Assembly (NCBI RefSeq): GCF_019091085.1
Contig: NZ_JAGXJY010000002.1
Location: forward strand, 1 to 35,582
Reading direction: 5' to 3'
Length of the DNA stretch: 35,582 bases
Origin: Mesorhizobium sp. GbtcB19
Lineage (GTDB): Bacteria > Pseudomonadota > Alphaproteobacteria > Rhizobiales > Rhizobiaceae
The notes beneath the pieces are model-generated. The model had not been told where the DNA came from and searched no databases. It saw only the letters and a list, made by a program, of their open reading frames with translations. Shown piece after piece: positions 7,387 to 15,945 of this stretch (positions are counted from its first letter, which is position 1; the number at the start of each line of letters is the position of its first letter). Both the position numbers and the translations under genes were made by a program.

Positions 7387-9336
7387 TCAGCTGACGATGC
7401 GCAGGTTCGACAGTTCGTTGCCGATCGCCTTGAAGTCGTCCGACAGCGTCGCGCCGGTCGAATTCCAGAACAGCTTGGCCGGCTTGGTCGGATCGGTCGG
7501 ATCCTTGCGGAAGCGCGAGTCCGACGAGCAGGTCTTCAGCGCTGTCATCTGCGCTGCCTCGGCGGTGTTGCTGGAATCGAGATCGAGCGCGATGGTCATG
7601 ACGATGATGTTGGCGGCCTTGGCGTTGTCGCACAACGTGGCCAAATGCTCGCTCATGGCCTTGGTGTAGTTCGCGTTCGAATAATCGGTCTTGCTGACAT
7701 TGGTGCTGGTGCCGAGGAATGGCCGGCCGTAGGTGTATGTGCTTCCGAACGGCTTCGTCTGGCTGCTCGAGCCGTTGCCGTAGGCAAGGTAGCCCAGGGA
7801 AGAATAGATGGCCTTGTTGCCCGCAAGGTCGTTGCCGCCCTGGTTCCAGTTCGAGCCTGAATAGCTTTGCGCGGTCACCGACGTCGGCGTGTAGTATGTA
7901 TTGGCGCCGTCGGTGAGCACAATTACCACCTTGTCATTGCCCTTTTCGGTCTCCGGGCGTCCCTCGGTAAAGGGCGCGGTGCTGGAAAGCGTGCGCCAGC
8001 CCCAGGCCATGCCCTCCGGAACATTGGTGGCGCCGACATCGACCATGGCATCGATCGCGTTCTTGACCGCGGTGGCGCCGGCCGACGTGGAGACATCGGT
8101 CAGCGGCGTGATCGCGGTCGTGCTGCAGCTGGTGTTCGGCCCGGCATTCGAGCCGTAGGCAGGCGTGACCTTTGTGCCGTAGTTGAAATATTTCGGCATG
8201 TATTTCTGGCGCGTCGGATCGTCGGTGCTGTTCGTCACGTCGAGATGCCAGTTGTTGTTTGCCGGCCGGGAATAGCTGTCCGTACGATCGGTTTCGTCAG
8301 GTGCGAACATCGGCACGAACAACGTCGCCGGCGTCGAGGTCGAGGCGGCCGTGTCCTGGATGTTATAAGGGTACGGGCGCGATTCCACGCAACCGCTCCA
8401 GCTTGCGATCGGCGCATAGGTGTATGTCGCGTTGGATCTACAGTTGCCGCTGCTGTCGGTGGAACTGCAGGCCGAAATCCGCTGCATCCATTTGTAGAGC
8501 GAGAACCGCGTCAGCGGCTTGTCCTTCTGGGTCGCATCCCAGTCCGTGCCGCGCGCGTACCAGATGCTGCCGACCTTTTCGACGTATCTCTGCGGCCAGG
8601 GGGAGTTGCCCTGCGTCATCGTCGTCCAGTCGAAATTCTCGTGCTGGATGGGCGAGATGCCGTCCTGATCCATCCACGCCGCCGTCGAGTTGCCCGTGCC
8701 GATATTGACCGAGGCAGCGAAGGGAACCAGGCTGAATTGAACCGGCTTGGAAACCTGTTTCATCAGCTGCGCCTGCCCCGACAACTGATCGACGAGCTGC
8801 TTGGCGGCGCTCTTCAAGAGGTCGAACCGCACCTGGCTCGAGCCGTGACCGAGTTCGGTCATCGAGCCCGAATTGTCGAGCACCAGCGACACTTCCAGCG
8901 TGTTCTTGAGGCGGATCTCGGACCTTGCCGAGAAGTTGAGGTTCGACTGGCCGGCGGTTCCGCCAAGCAGCGCGACCGCGGCCGGCAGGAAATAGGGCTG
9001 GTATTTCAGGGCGGCCTCGAGCACCAGCGTGCCGCCGCCCGCATTGTTGTTCGGCAAGGTGACCGTCAACGTCGTGTTTTCCGGTTTAACATGCCTGAGG
9101 TTGGCCTCGAAGAATGTCTTGGCATAGGCCTTGGCATCGGTGTCGCTGGCGCCGGCGACGATCTGCTGTGCCGTCGCGATGCCGGCGGCATCGAGCGCGT
9201 TCAGCGTCTCCTGCCGCTCCCGCACCAGTTCGGTATAGTCGACTGCCAACGCTACGCCGCCCATCAGCGGTATCATCGTGATGGCGGTCATCAAGGCATA
9301 ATTGCCTCGTCTGTCACTCAAGAATTTGCGGATCAA
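7387..9336 (-). CDS. TadG-like pilus-assembly protein with VWA domain (copy 2)
   Basis: A 649-residue paralogue of the neighbouring gene with the same plan: DRRGNYALMTAITMIPLMGG membrane anchor, MIDAS DNSGSM at residues 154-159, TNVPEGMAWGWRTLSS, VIVLTDGANTYY, and the C-terminal block ATLSDDFKAIGNELSNLRIV. The central loop differs in length and sequence from copy 1, while the flanking blocks are nearly the same, so the pair arose by tandem duplication with divergence in the exposed part. The start is TTG 9336 with AAGGG upstream; no in-frame ATG precedes the anchor. A strong terminator follows. The region 9337-9624 separates it from a divergent HAD gene and must hold promoters for both. Confidence 0.88.
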   Translation of the reverse strand: MIRKFLSDRRGNYALMTAITMIPLMGGVALAVDYTELVRERQETLNALDAAGIATAQQIVAGASDTDAKAYAKTFFEANLRHVKPENTTLTVTLPNNNAGGGTLVLEAALKYQPYFLPAAVALLGGTAGQSNLNFSARSEIRLKNTLEVSLVLDNSGSMTELGHGSSQVRFDLLKSAAKQLVDQLSGQAQLMKQVSKPVQFSLVPFAASVNIGTGNSTAAWMDQDGISPIQHENFDWTTMTQGNSPWPQRYVEKVGSIWYARGTDWDATQKDKPLTRFSLYKWMQRISACSSTDSSGNCRSNATYTYAPIASWSGCVESRPYPYNIQDTAASTSTPATLFVPMFAPDETDRTDSYSRPANNNWHLDVTNSTDDPTRQKYMPKYFNYGTKVTPAYGSNAGPNTSCSTTAITPLTDVSTSAGATAVKNAIDAMVDVGATNVPEGMAWGWRTLSSTAPFTEGRPETEKGNDKVVIVLTDGANTYYTPTSVTAQSYSGSNWNQGGNDLAGNKAIYSSLGYLAYGNGSSSQTKPFGSTYTYGRPFLGTSTNVSKTDYSNANYTKAMSEHLATLCDNAKAANIIVMTIALDLDSSNTAEAAQMTALKTCSSDSRFRKDPTDPTKPAKLFWNSTGATLSDDFKAIGNELSNLRIVS

Positions 9337-9624
9337 CGCCCTTAGCCCCCGCCAAGATCCTATAGTTTCTTGCCCATCATCGTCATAAAACGTTAAATTT
9401 TAGATCCATCGAAAGCAGCAAGATCGCGCAGCCCTTTGACGGGGCGTTAACCCTGTGCACTCAACCAGCCGTCCGGGGCCATTGCCGGTACCCGTCGCCT
9501 GTCCTCGCCTGGCCGGGAAAGCCGATCCGGAAAGCTGGTGACAGAATGAGGCGCTTCCGCTATGCGGGGCCGACCACGGCGGCCTTCAGCGCGACGCCTT
9601 CAAGATCAAAATCAGGGACACGGC

Positions 9625-10485
9625 ATGGCGGATTCGCCTGACATCATCGCTTCGCTCGACGACCTGGCAGGGCGCTACGCCGCCATCCTGTGCGACGTAT
9701 GGGGCGTCGTGCACAATGGCGAATGGCATTTCCCGGCCGCGGCTGCCGCGCTTGCGAAGGCGCGCGCGGCCAACGTGCCTGTCGTGCTGATCACCAATTC
9801 GCCGCGTCGCAGTGCCGACGTCGTCGCCCAGATGAAGGTCATCGGGGTTCCCGCCGATGCCTTTGACCGGGTCGTCACGTCCGGCGACGTTACGCGTGAC
9901 CTGATCGCCGAGGGGCCAAGGAAGATCTTCCACATCGGCCCCGAGCGCGATTTCACCCTCTATGACGGGCTCGACGTCGATCTCGTCGAGGAGTTCGAGG
10001 CCTCGGGCATCGTGTGCACCGGGCTCTATGACGACGAGGTGGAGAAGCCCGCCGACTATGCCGATCTGCTGCGGCGGCTGCGCGCCCGCAATCTGCCGTT
10101 CATTTGCGCCAATCCGGATATTCTGGTGGAGCGCGGCGAGCGCACCATCTGGTGCGCCGGCGCGCTCGCGCGGGATTACGCGCAACTGGGCGGCCGCACG
10201 CTGATCGCCGGCAAGCCTTTCGCGCCGATCTACGATGTCGCCATGAAGGAGCTCGCGAGCCTGCTTGGCCGCGCCGTCGGGCGTTCAGAGGTTCTGGCCA
10301 TCGGCGACGGCATGATGACCGATGTCAAGGGCGCGGCCGACAACGGCTTTGACGTGCTCTATGTCTCGGGCGGCATCCATGCCCGCGACTATGGCGATCC
10401 GCTGCGGCCCGATCCCGAAAGGCTGGCGGGTTTTCTCGACAAGCATGGCTACCGGCCGGTGGCCGTCATCGCGCGGCTGCAATAG
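9625..10485 (+). CDS. TIGR01459-type HAD-IIA hydrolase
   Basis: A 286-residue HAD enzyme. Motif I is AILCDVWGVVHNG with nucleophile Asp24; the DxWG form is characteristic of this alphaproteobacterial subfamily. Motif II is VLITNSPRRS, motif III the Lys of LIAGKPFAPIY, and motif IV AIGDGMMTDVKGA. Between them lies the cap typical of the NagD-like IIA class. ATG 9625 with AGGGA upstream is chosen over an earlier ATG at 9562. The subfamily has no assigned substrate. It sits 33 bases upstream of ribF, a pairing that suggests a phosphatase role in flavin metabolism, but that is inference. Confidence 0.92.
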   Translation: MADSPDIIASLDDLAGRYAAILCDVWGVVHNGEWHFPAAAAALAKARAANVPVVLITNSPRRSADVVAQMKVIGVPADAFDRVVTSGDVTRDLIAEGPRKIFHIGPERDFTLYDGLDVDLVEEFEASGIVCTGLYDDEVEKPADYADLLRRLRARNLPFICANPDILVERGERTIWCAGALARDYAQLGGRTLIAGKPFAPIYDVAMKELASLLGRAVGRSEVLAIGDGMMTDVKGAADNGFDVLYVSGGIHARDYGDPLRPDPERLAGFLDKHGYRPVAVIARLQ

Positions 10486-10518
10486 GTTTGATGGTCTGGC
10501 CATGACGGGCATTTCGAC

Positions 10519-11502
10519 ATGACGCAAGCCTTCGAACGTCTTTCCGCGGTCGCGCCGCTGCCCGCGCATCTGCGCGGCGCCGTCGTGGCGATCGGCAATT
10601 TCGACGGTGTCCATCGCGGCCACCAGGCCGTGCTGGAGCGCGCGCTGGCCGAAGCCCGCCGCAACGGCGTGCCCGCCTTGGTGCTCACCTTCGAGCCGCA
10701 CCCGCGCAAGGTGTTCCGGCCACAGGTGCCGCTCTTCGTGCTGACGCCGCCGCCGATGAAGGCCAGGCTGCTCGCCAGACTTGGCTTTGCCGCTTTGGTC
10801 GAGCAGCCGTTCACGCGCGATTTTGCCTCGCTCTCCGCAGAGGCTTTCGTGACCGACGTGCTGGAAAGGAATCTCGGTATCAGCCACGCCGTCACCGGGT
10901 TCGACTTCCACTTCGGCAAGGACCGCCAGGGCGGTCCGGCTTTCCTGATGGCGGCGGGCGAACGGCATGGCTTCGGCGTAACGCTGGTCGACGCCTTCCG
11001 CGATGAGGGCGCCGAGGTGGTCTCGTCGAGCCGCATCCGGGAACTGCTTGCCGAGGGCAAGGTGGAGGAGGCCGCTGGCCTGCTCGGCTATCGCTTCACC
11101 GTCGAGGCCGAGGTGATCGGCGGCCAGCAGCTTGGCCGCACCCTTGGCTTCCCGACCGCCAATATGCGGCTTTCGCCGGAAGCCGCCTTGAAGGAAGGCA
11201 TTTACGCCGTCCGCTTCCGGCGCGCCGACGGCACGCTCCATGACGGCGTCGCCAGCTTCGGCCGCCGCCCGACCGTCGACGACAATGGCGCGCCGCTGCT
11301 CGAGACTTACGTCTTCGACTTTTCCGGCGATCTCTATGGCGAGACCTGTGAGGTGTCGTTCTTCGGTTTTTTGAGGCCGGAACTGAAGTTCGATGGGCTG
11401 GATGCGCTTGTGGCGCGGATCAAGCAGGACGAAATGGAGGCGCGGGCGCTTCTCGCCGGCGTGCGCCCGCTCTCGGAGCTGGACGCCGCGATCGCTTTCT
11501 AG
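10519..11502 (+). CDS. ribF: Bifunctional riboflavin kinase / FMN adenylyltransferase
   Basis: A 327-residue cytosolic enzyme that phosphorylates riboflavin to FMN and then adenylates FMN to FAD. The N-terminal FAD synthetase domain shows VAIGNFDGVHRGHQAVLERA (HxGH-type nucleotidyltransferase motif), VLTFEPHPRKVF and the VSSSRIRELL motif. The C-terminal flavokinase domain begins near residue 190 with GGQQLGRTLGFPTANM, whose PTAN motif binds ATP and metal, and contains GVASFGRRPTVDDNG and LLETYVFDFSGDLYG. Length is normal for RibF. It probably shares a transcript with the preceding HAD gene. Confidence 0.97.
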   Translation: MTQAFERLSAVAPLPAHLRGAVVAIGNFDGVHRGHQAVLERALAEARRNGVPALVLTFEPHPRKVFRPQVPLFVLTPPPMKARLLARLGFAALVEQPFTRDFASLSAEAFVTDVLERNLGISHAVTGFDFHFGKDRQGGPAFLMAAGERHGFGVTLVDAFRDEGAEVVSSSRIRELLAEGKVEEAAGLLGYRFTVEAEVIGGQQLGRTLGFPTANMRLSPEAALKEGIYAVRFRRADGTLHDGVASFGRRPTVDDNGAPLLETYVFDFSGDLYGETCEVSFFGFLRPELKFDGLDALVARIKQDEMEARALLAGVRPLSELDAAIAF

Positions 11503-11664
11503 ACCGCCTTCGAACGCAGTGACTCAAAGGCTGATCCGCCCAGGTGAAGCGCTTTACCGAAGGTGGACGCTCGGGTGCGCAGAACGCATCGATGAAGATG
11601 GATCTGATCGTATAGACCGTCGTCTTGAGGTTCGCCGTGCTGTTTATCCTCTGTGACGGTTTGA

Positions 11665-11911
11665 GCGCATTGGGGCAAGACCGGCAGCAGCCGTAGCCTG
11701 GCCGTCGTCATGCTCCTGTCGCCGGTATCCTATTTCGCCTTCGCTTTAATCAACACGCAGCTGAACCTTGCCGTCATCTGCGCGCTGGTCAATCCGGTGG
11801 TCGTGGCCGGCGCGGCGCTGGTCGACGCGATCGTCTCAAGAAGAAGTGTCGGCCGCGCAAAGTCTTGGCATCGTGTTGGCGCTGATCGGCCTGCCAGTTT
11901 CTCGGCGTTGA
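11665..11911 (+). pseudogene. Remnant of the C-terminus of an EamA/DMT transporter
   Basis: From 11665 one frame encodes a hydrophobic stretch, SPVSYFAFALINTQLNLAV then ALVNPVVVAGAALVDAI, that looks like late helices of an EamA transporter. Near 11830-11840 the similarity moves to the next frame, which reads EEVSAAQSLGIVLALIGLPV and stops at TGA 11909-11911; this matches the usual loop and last helix of the family. The upstream part of the gene is missing and a stop lies at 11662. The gene is therefore truncated and frameshifted. It may be debris from the event that brought in the A+T-rich block downstream. Confidence 0.5.
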
Positions 11912-12298
11912 CTGACCGGCATGATTGCAAGAGGTGGGGCCAGTTTGTGCGGAACAAAAGACCCTATCGTCTCGGTGCGCCAAGCTAATGGCGATAGTCG
12001 GTGGATCAAATTAATATGATCGGTTGTAGGTCGCTGCGACGGATTGTTTTAGTGTTCGCCTCACGTTATGTGTTGTTTTGCTAATTAAGCCATTACGTGT
12101 ATTGCGATATTGCGTTGGTACGCAAAACTAACTTGCTCGGATGCGCTTGAACCGGGCAACCGGAAGTAAGTGTGTAGGGGTGTGCTGTTGCTACGCGATT
12201 CGCTTATTAACGTGGGAAAATCCGCTTTTGCCTGCGAGGGTCGGCGGCAAGTGTTCGACTGGGAACGTAAAGAATTTCCATAATTTGAGGAGGGTAAA
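11912..12298. other. A+T-rich intergenic stretch with no gene
   Basis: No convincing coding sequence was found on either strand here or in 11503-11664. Base composition is visibly richer in A+T than in the flanking genes (for example CAAATTAATATGATC near 12006). A short inverted repeat, TTGCG and CGCAA six bases apart, lies at 12110-12125. The stretch ends with the strong ribosome binding site GAGGAGGG at 12287-12294 for the next gene. It probably holds that gene's promoter, which I could not place with confidence. Confidence 0.5.
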
Positions 12299-13153
12299 GT
12301 GATCGACAGGCGCAGTTTGGTTGTCGGTGGCACAGCAATCGTTCTGACCGGCTATGGGATCGCCGCGCCAATGAAAGTCGGACGGTTACAGGCATGGGCT
12401 ATGCGAACAGGTCCAGGTCCGGGTTTGCCGCAAACTTATCCCCTTGATCATACCGCTGTTGTAGGTGTTACGACATCGAAGCAATGGGGTTGCTTCGGCC
12501 GGACCGCGGCTGACGATGGTGAAGAGAAGCGTATCGTAGCCGAGGCTGATGGAGATGAGTTGTGGGCTGCTGAGATTGGCGGGGCCGATGGTTCGGCCGG
12601 CATCGAACTGGACGTCACGGGGGCTTGCCAACAATGTTCCAACCGCTTGCTTTTGCCTGCGGGCATCGACGTAAATAAGGCGCGCGGAAACGAGATTACG
12701 ACGCCGTTGTTCGGCAAGTACGGATTTGGCATTCCAGCACTTGTTGCCCGCATCAAAGACGGGGCGCGTGCCGTAAATCAGAAATTCCCAGGCCGGATAT
12801 CGGACCACGCAGTTGCGACCGCAGTGAAACATGTCCAGGTGAACAACACCGAGGAATGGTCTGTCGTCGAGGGATATCTTGAATCGTTGTTTCGCCCTTC
12901 ATTGGGCCCAGATTGGCCGTCGTGCAAGGCCGACCTCTCGCACGTCTACTATGCTCTTTACAACTATCGAGAGGCGCTGTTCAGCCAGTATTCGAAGGGT
13001 CACATCACAAAGGCGGATTTCGTAACCCGTCTTCAGGGTGCACTGGGCGGAGCTATTCAGCTGGTTGCCGAGATCGTAACACCAAGCAAATCGAATTCGA
13101 CTGTGGCGATCCTGCCAGAAGTCCAGGCTGCGTTTGTGCTACACAATAATTGA
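12299..13153 (+). CDS. Unrecognised exported protein, possibly Tat-dependent
   Basis: A 284-residue protein I do not recognise. It starts at GTG 12299, decided by GAGGAGGG five bases upstream. The N-terminus MIDRRSLVVGGTAIVLTGYG has twin arginines followed by a short hydrophobic stretch, so it may be a Tat substrate. The mature part has scattered Cys residues (WGCFGR, GACQQCSN, PSCKAD), of which CQQC could form a disulfide or bind metal. The C-terminal third is rich in aromatic and helical segments (HVYYALYNYREALFSQYS). Codon use is less G+C-biased than in the neighbours, suggesting transfer. The DUF1353 gene follows 38 bases later on the same strand, so the two are probably co-transcribed. 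Confidence 0.7.
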   Translation: MIDRRSLVVGGTAIVLTGYGIAAPMKVGRLQAWAMRTGPGPGLPQTYPLDHTAVVGVTTSKQWGCFGRTAADDGEEKRIVAEADGDELWAAEIGGADGSAGIELDVTGACQQCSNRLLLPAGIDVNKARGNEITTPLFGKYGFGIPALVARIKDGARAVNQKFPGRISDHAVATAVKHVQVNNTEEWSVVEGYLESLFRPSLGPDWPSCKADLSHVYYALYNYREALFSQYSKGHITKADFVTRLQGALGGAIQLVAEIVTPSKSNSTVAILPEVQAAFVLHNN

Positions 13154-13191
13154 CGATGTCCGTCGTTTGGGCTCGGACAAGGGAGAGGAAG

Positions 13192-13935
13192 ATGACGCAT
13201 ATTGCTGTGATGCTTGCCACGCTTCTGCTCAGTCTTGTACTGGCAGCTACGGCTCAGGCCGAAGGGCATTTCACGGGTAATCTTACGTTTCACCCGGTTG
13301 GATGTGAGGACGTCCGCGAATGCTACCTTGATAATACTTTTCACTACGTCGACAGCAAAGGGGGAGAGTGGGAAGCAGAGAAGGGTGACAAGACGGATGG
13401 CGCATCGATCCCGGACTGGGCGCAACGCTTTGTCGGGAAACCGTTCGATCCAAGTTTTATTCGCGCGGCCGTGATCCACGACCACTACTGCGACCGTCAC
13501 GTTAGAAAGATGTTGGAAACGCATTGGGTGTTTTACGATGGGTTGCTTACCAGCCACGTCCCGCCCGCCAAGGCTAAGGTAATGTACGCTGCAATCCTGA
13601 TCGGCGGACCGAAGTGGATTGATCTCATCCCTGGCAAGCCCTGCAAGCAAGGCGCCACTTGCATTCAAAGCGTGTCCAAGGTTCGGCTGCCGAGCGAGGC
13701 GTATGTGGCGACGGCAGAGGATGCCCACAGCATAATCGCGCGCGGACCCCAATATGACCAGCCGGAGGTAAAGGCGGCTATTGAAAAAATCCGGCAGAAA
13801 ATCGAGCTAGATCCGGAGGCGGTTTCCGAAGACGATATCCTTGCGGAAGCCCGCAAGCTTCCGCAGAACCAATTTTTCTTCGATAACCTCAATGGCGTGG
13901 TCATCAATCCACCGCAGAATGATATTCGGCAATAG
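13192..13935 (+). CDS. DUF1353-domain exported protein
   Basis: A 247-residue protein with a clear Sec signal peptide (MTHIAVMLATLLLSLVLAAT, cleavage likely after AQA). The DUF1353 core follows: KTDGASIPDWAQRFVGKPFD, AAVIHDHYCD and the helical FYDGLLTSHVPPAKAKVMYA, in the family order. DUF1353 is found in phage and bacterial proteins and its activity is not established; the conserved Asp, His-Asp-His and Cys cluster resembles a catalytic or metal site. A C-terminal extension of about 90 residues, mostly charged helices, goes beyond the domain. ATG 13192 with GGGAGAGGA upstream is chosen over TTG 13150. It forms a two-gene unit with the preceding unknown gene. Confidence 0.8.
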   Translation: MTHIAVMLATLLLSLVLAATAQAEGHFTGNLTFHPVGCEDVRECYLDNTFHYVDSKGGEWEAEKGDKTDGASIPDWAQRFVGKPFDPSFIRAAVIHDHYCDRHVRKMLETHWVFYDGLLTSHVPPAKAKVMYAAILIGGPKWIDLIPGKPCKQGATCIQSVSKVRLPSEAYVATAEDAHSIIARGPQYDQPEVKAAIEKIRQKIELDPEAVSEDDILAEARKLPQNQFFFDNLNGVVINPPQNDIRQ

Positions 13936-13970
13936 ATGAGCGCCGATGCCGCGCCTCTGACGGCTGCCGC

Positions 13971-14525
13971 CTACCGCTTCAGCGCCAGCCCGATGGCGAT
14001 GAGGCTCCAGCCCTGAAAGACCAGGTCGATGGCCAGGAACATGCCGAGCACCCACAGGCTGTTGACCGGCCAGCGCATGGCGATGATCAGGCCAAGCAGA
14101 ATTGAGATGATGCCGGCCGCGAGCAGCCACCCCCAGCCTTGCTCCGGCCGATGGTTGAAGGCGACCCAGGATCTGAGCAACCCCGATGCGACGAGCGCGA
14201 TCGCCAGCAGCAAAGTGAGAACCGCCGAGGCAAGCAGCGGGTTGTCGAAGGCAAAGAAGCCGGCGACGGCATAGAGCAGACCGCTCAGCAACCAGTAGAA
14301 GAACCGCCCCCAGGTCTTGACGCCGAAGGCGTGGACGATCTCGATGGCGCCAGCCATCAGCATCAGCCAGCCGACCACATAGACCGAGGCCACCGTGGCG
14401 ATGAACAGATTGCCGAAGGCGATGCCGCCGAAGATCAGCAGCAGCACGCCGAGCGCCACGAACCATCCCCATTTGTCCCGCGTCTGGCCGATTGCGTCTT
14501 TCAGGGCGTCACCTTGCAAGGTCAT
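13971..14525 (-). CDS. HdeD-family (DUF308) membrane protein
   Basis: A 184-residue inner-membrane protein with six hydrophobic segments in three pairs, the usual HdeD/DUF308 plan. Recognisable parts are WFVALGVLLLIFGGIAFGN, a GAIEIVHAF block at the end of helix 2-3, RFFYWLLSGLLYAVAGFFAF and a final GWSLIAIGLAL. HdeD is linked to acid resistance in enterobacteria; in rhizobia the role is unproven. ATG 14525 has GGGAGAAA upstream. It converges on the DUF1353 gene with 35 bases between the stops. Confidence 0.9.
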   Translation of the reverse strand: MTLQGDALKDAIGQTRDKWGWFVALGVLLLIFGGIAFGNLFIATVASVYVVGWLMLMAGAIEIVHAFGVKTWGRFFYWLLSGLLYAVAGFFAFDNPLLASAVLTLLLAIALVASGLLRSWVAFNHRPEQGWGWLLAAGIISILLGLIIAMRWPVNSLWVLGMFLAIDLVFQGWSLIAIGLALKR

Positions 14526-14850
14526 GCTGTTTCTCCCTCGAATATCACCGCGCCGCTTGCGGGCGAAAGGAGGGTAGTCCCGATGACGCTGTCCCGTCCA
14601 GCTATGACCCGCCGCCGTTAAAATGCATCAGCCGTTTCCAAAGTTTAGCGGGTCGGTCCGTCACTTCATATCTTCAGTTCCGGCCGGCGCGCAGAGAGGT
14701 GTCACGTGCCCTGGATTGAGCGGTGGGTTCGTCGCGCGTTCCCATGTCGTTCATGACCTCATGCACGGCGCCAGCACAAACCCGCTGACGCCCTGTTGCC
14801 ACTCCCCGAGATTCGAGAGACAACCACGGTCATTTCAACACAGGTCGACT
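14526..14850. other. Intergenic stretch between HdeD-like and glycosyltransferase genes
   Basis: This 325-base region lies between divergent genes and must hold both promoters. Open frames here extend the glycosyltransferase ORF upstream to 14623, but the predicted residues are low-complexity and unlike the enzyme. I see no tRNA, terminator or clear promoter hexamers. Confidence 0.4.
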
Positions 14851-15945
14851 ATGAACATTAACGTGGCGGTCTTAGCCAGCGAACCCGACATTTGCCAAAT
14901 TCGCCTCGTCCCTTTGCTCGATGCTTTGACCAATGCCGGGGCTATAGCGGACTACGTGCTGCTGGACCGTGACTTGGTTCCCATCGGCCGGCGTGGTTTC
15001 GATGAATTCAACGCCGTGATCGCGCAGAGAAACATCAGCAGAACGCAGCTCAATTTTATCGCGCGGCACCGTCTTCGGTTCATCTACGACATCGATGATC
15101 TGCTGCCCCGGTTGCCGGCGCACATGCATCGTATAACGCAGGAGACTTACCGCAGGATCGCGTGGTGCTTGGCTCATGCAGACGCTGTGTCGACTCCGAA
15201 CCAAAAGCTAGCAAGCGAACTCGAACGGGCCACCGGCGTAAGCATTCACGATCGTGGCATCATCGTTCCAAATGGTCTCGAACCTGTCGTCGTCAAGGAA
15301 AGCGGATGGGCAGCCCCGGCCAAACAGTTGCTTTGGGTTTCAGGCGATCTCCCGATGATCGAGACCGAGGCACCGGGACTTGCCGAGGCGATTGCAAGTG
15401 CTGCCAATGACATTGGCCTAGAGGCCATCCTGATCGGTCGCTTCTCCGACCATATCCAGTCCCTGTTCCGGCAAGTCAGTTATATACCTAAATTGGCATT
15501 CGCGGACTATCGGAGGTTTCTCGCCGCGGTCAACGAGACGATAGCGGTCGCGCCGTTGCCTATCCATTCGGGAAGCCACGAGGCCTTCATAAATTCAAAG
15601 TCAGACATCAAGGCAGTAGATTTCCTTGGCCACGGTATTCCAGCGGTCTACTCAGCGGCCTGGCCTTATCGAAAGAGCGATCTTGTGCCGGCACCATTGG
15701 TGGCTAATGAGCCGCATGCGTGGCGTGAAGCAATCGCCGAAGTCGCTGCGCAACCGGCCCGGCACATTGATGAAATGAAAGTGGCGGCCGTTCATCGGCA
15801 GCGATCATACGCGACTGTCTCGACTGTGCTCGGTGATCGGATCGCCAACGCTTGCATGCCACATCGGCCACTACCACGCGCCTCATTCAATTCCGTCTTG
15901 CGAGGATGGGAGCGGCGCATGCGGAAATGGCGGAGATCCCGATGA
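14851..15945 (+). CDS. Glycosyltransferase (GT-B-like)
   Basis: A 364-residue protein with a GT-B-type layout. The N-terminal half has alternating strands (INVAVLASEPDICQIRLVPL, NAVIAQRNISR) and the LRFIYDIDDLLPRLPAH block common in glycosyltransferases that act on surface polysaccharides, then ADAVSTPNQKLASEL and IIVPNGLEP. The C-terminal half has VAPLPIHSGSHEAFINSKSD and KAVDFLGHGIPAVYS, the usual donor-binding region. ATG 14851 begins exactly at the first strand, though its ribosome binding site is weak. A sugar donor cannot be assigned. Its stop touches the remnant of an opposite-strand transferase, marking a rearrangement junction. Confidence 0.82.
   Translation: MNINVAVLASEPDICQIRLVPLLDALTNAGAIADYVLLDRDLVPIGRRGFDEFNAVIAQRNISRTQLNFIARHRLRFIYDIDDLLPRLPAHMHRITQETYRRIAWCLAHADAVSTPNQKLASELERATGVSIHDRGIIVPNGLEPVVVKESGWAAPAKQLLWVSGDLPMIETEAPGLAEAIASAANDIGLEAILIGRFSDHIQSLFRQVSYIPKLAFADYRRFLAAVNETIAVAPLPIHSGSHEAFINSKSDIKAVDFLGHGIPAVYSAAWPYRKSDLVPAPLVANEPHAWREAIAEVAAQPARHIDEMKVAAVHRQRSYATVSTVLGDRIANACMPHRPLPRASFNSVLRGWERRMRKWRRSR

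Noticed and set aside
7867..9345. 492-codon plus-strand frame opposite the second VWA gene
   Set aside because: The minus strand shows a full TadG/VWA protein with MIDAS motifs; the plus frame is featureless and Arg-rich.
11499..11711. Possible 70-codon minus-strand gene after ribF
   Set aside because: No ribosome binding site, no signal or domain, and it begins inside the transporter remnant.
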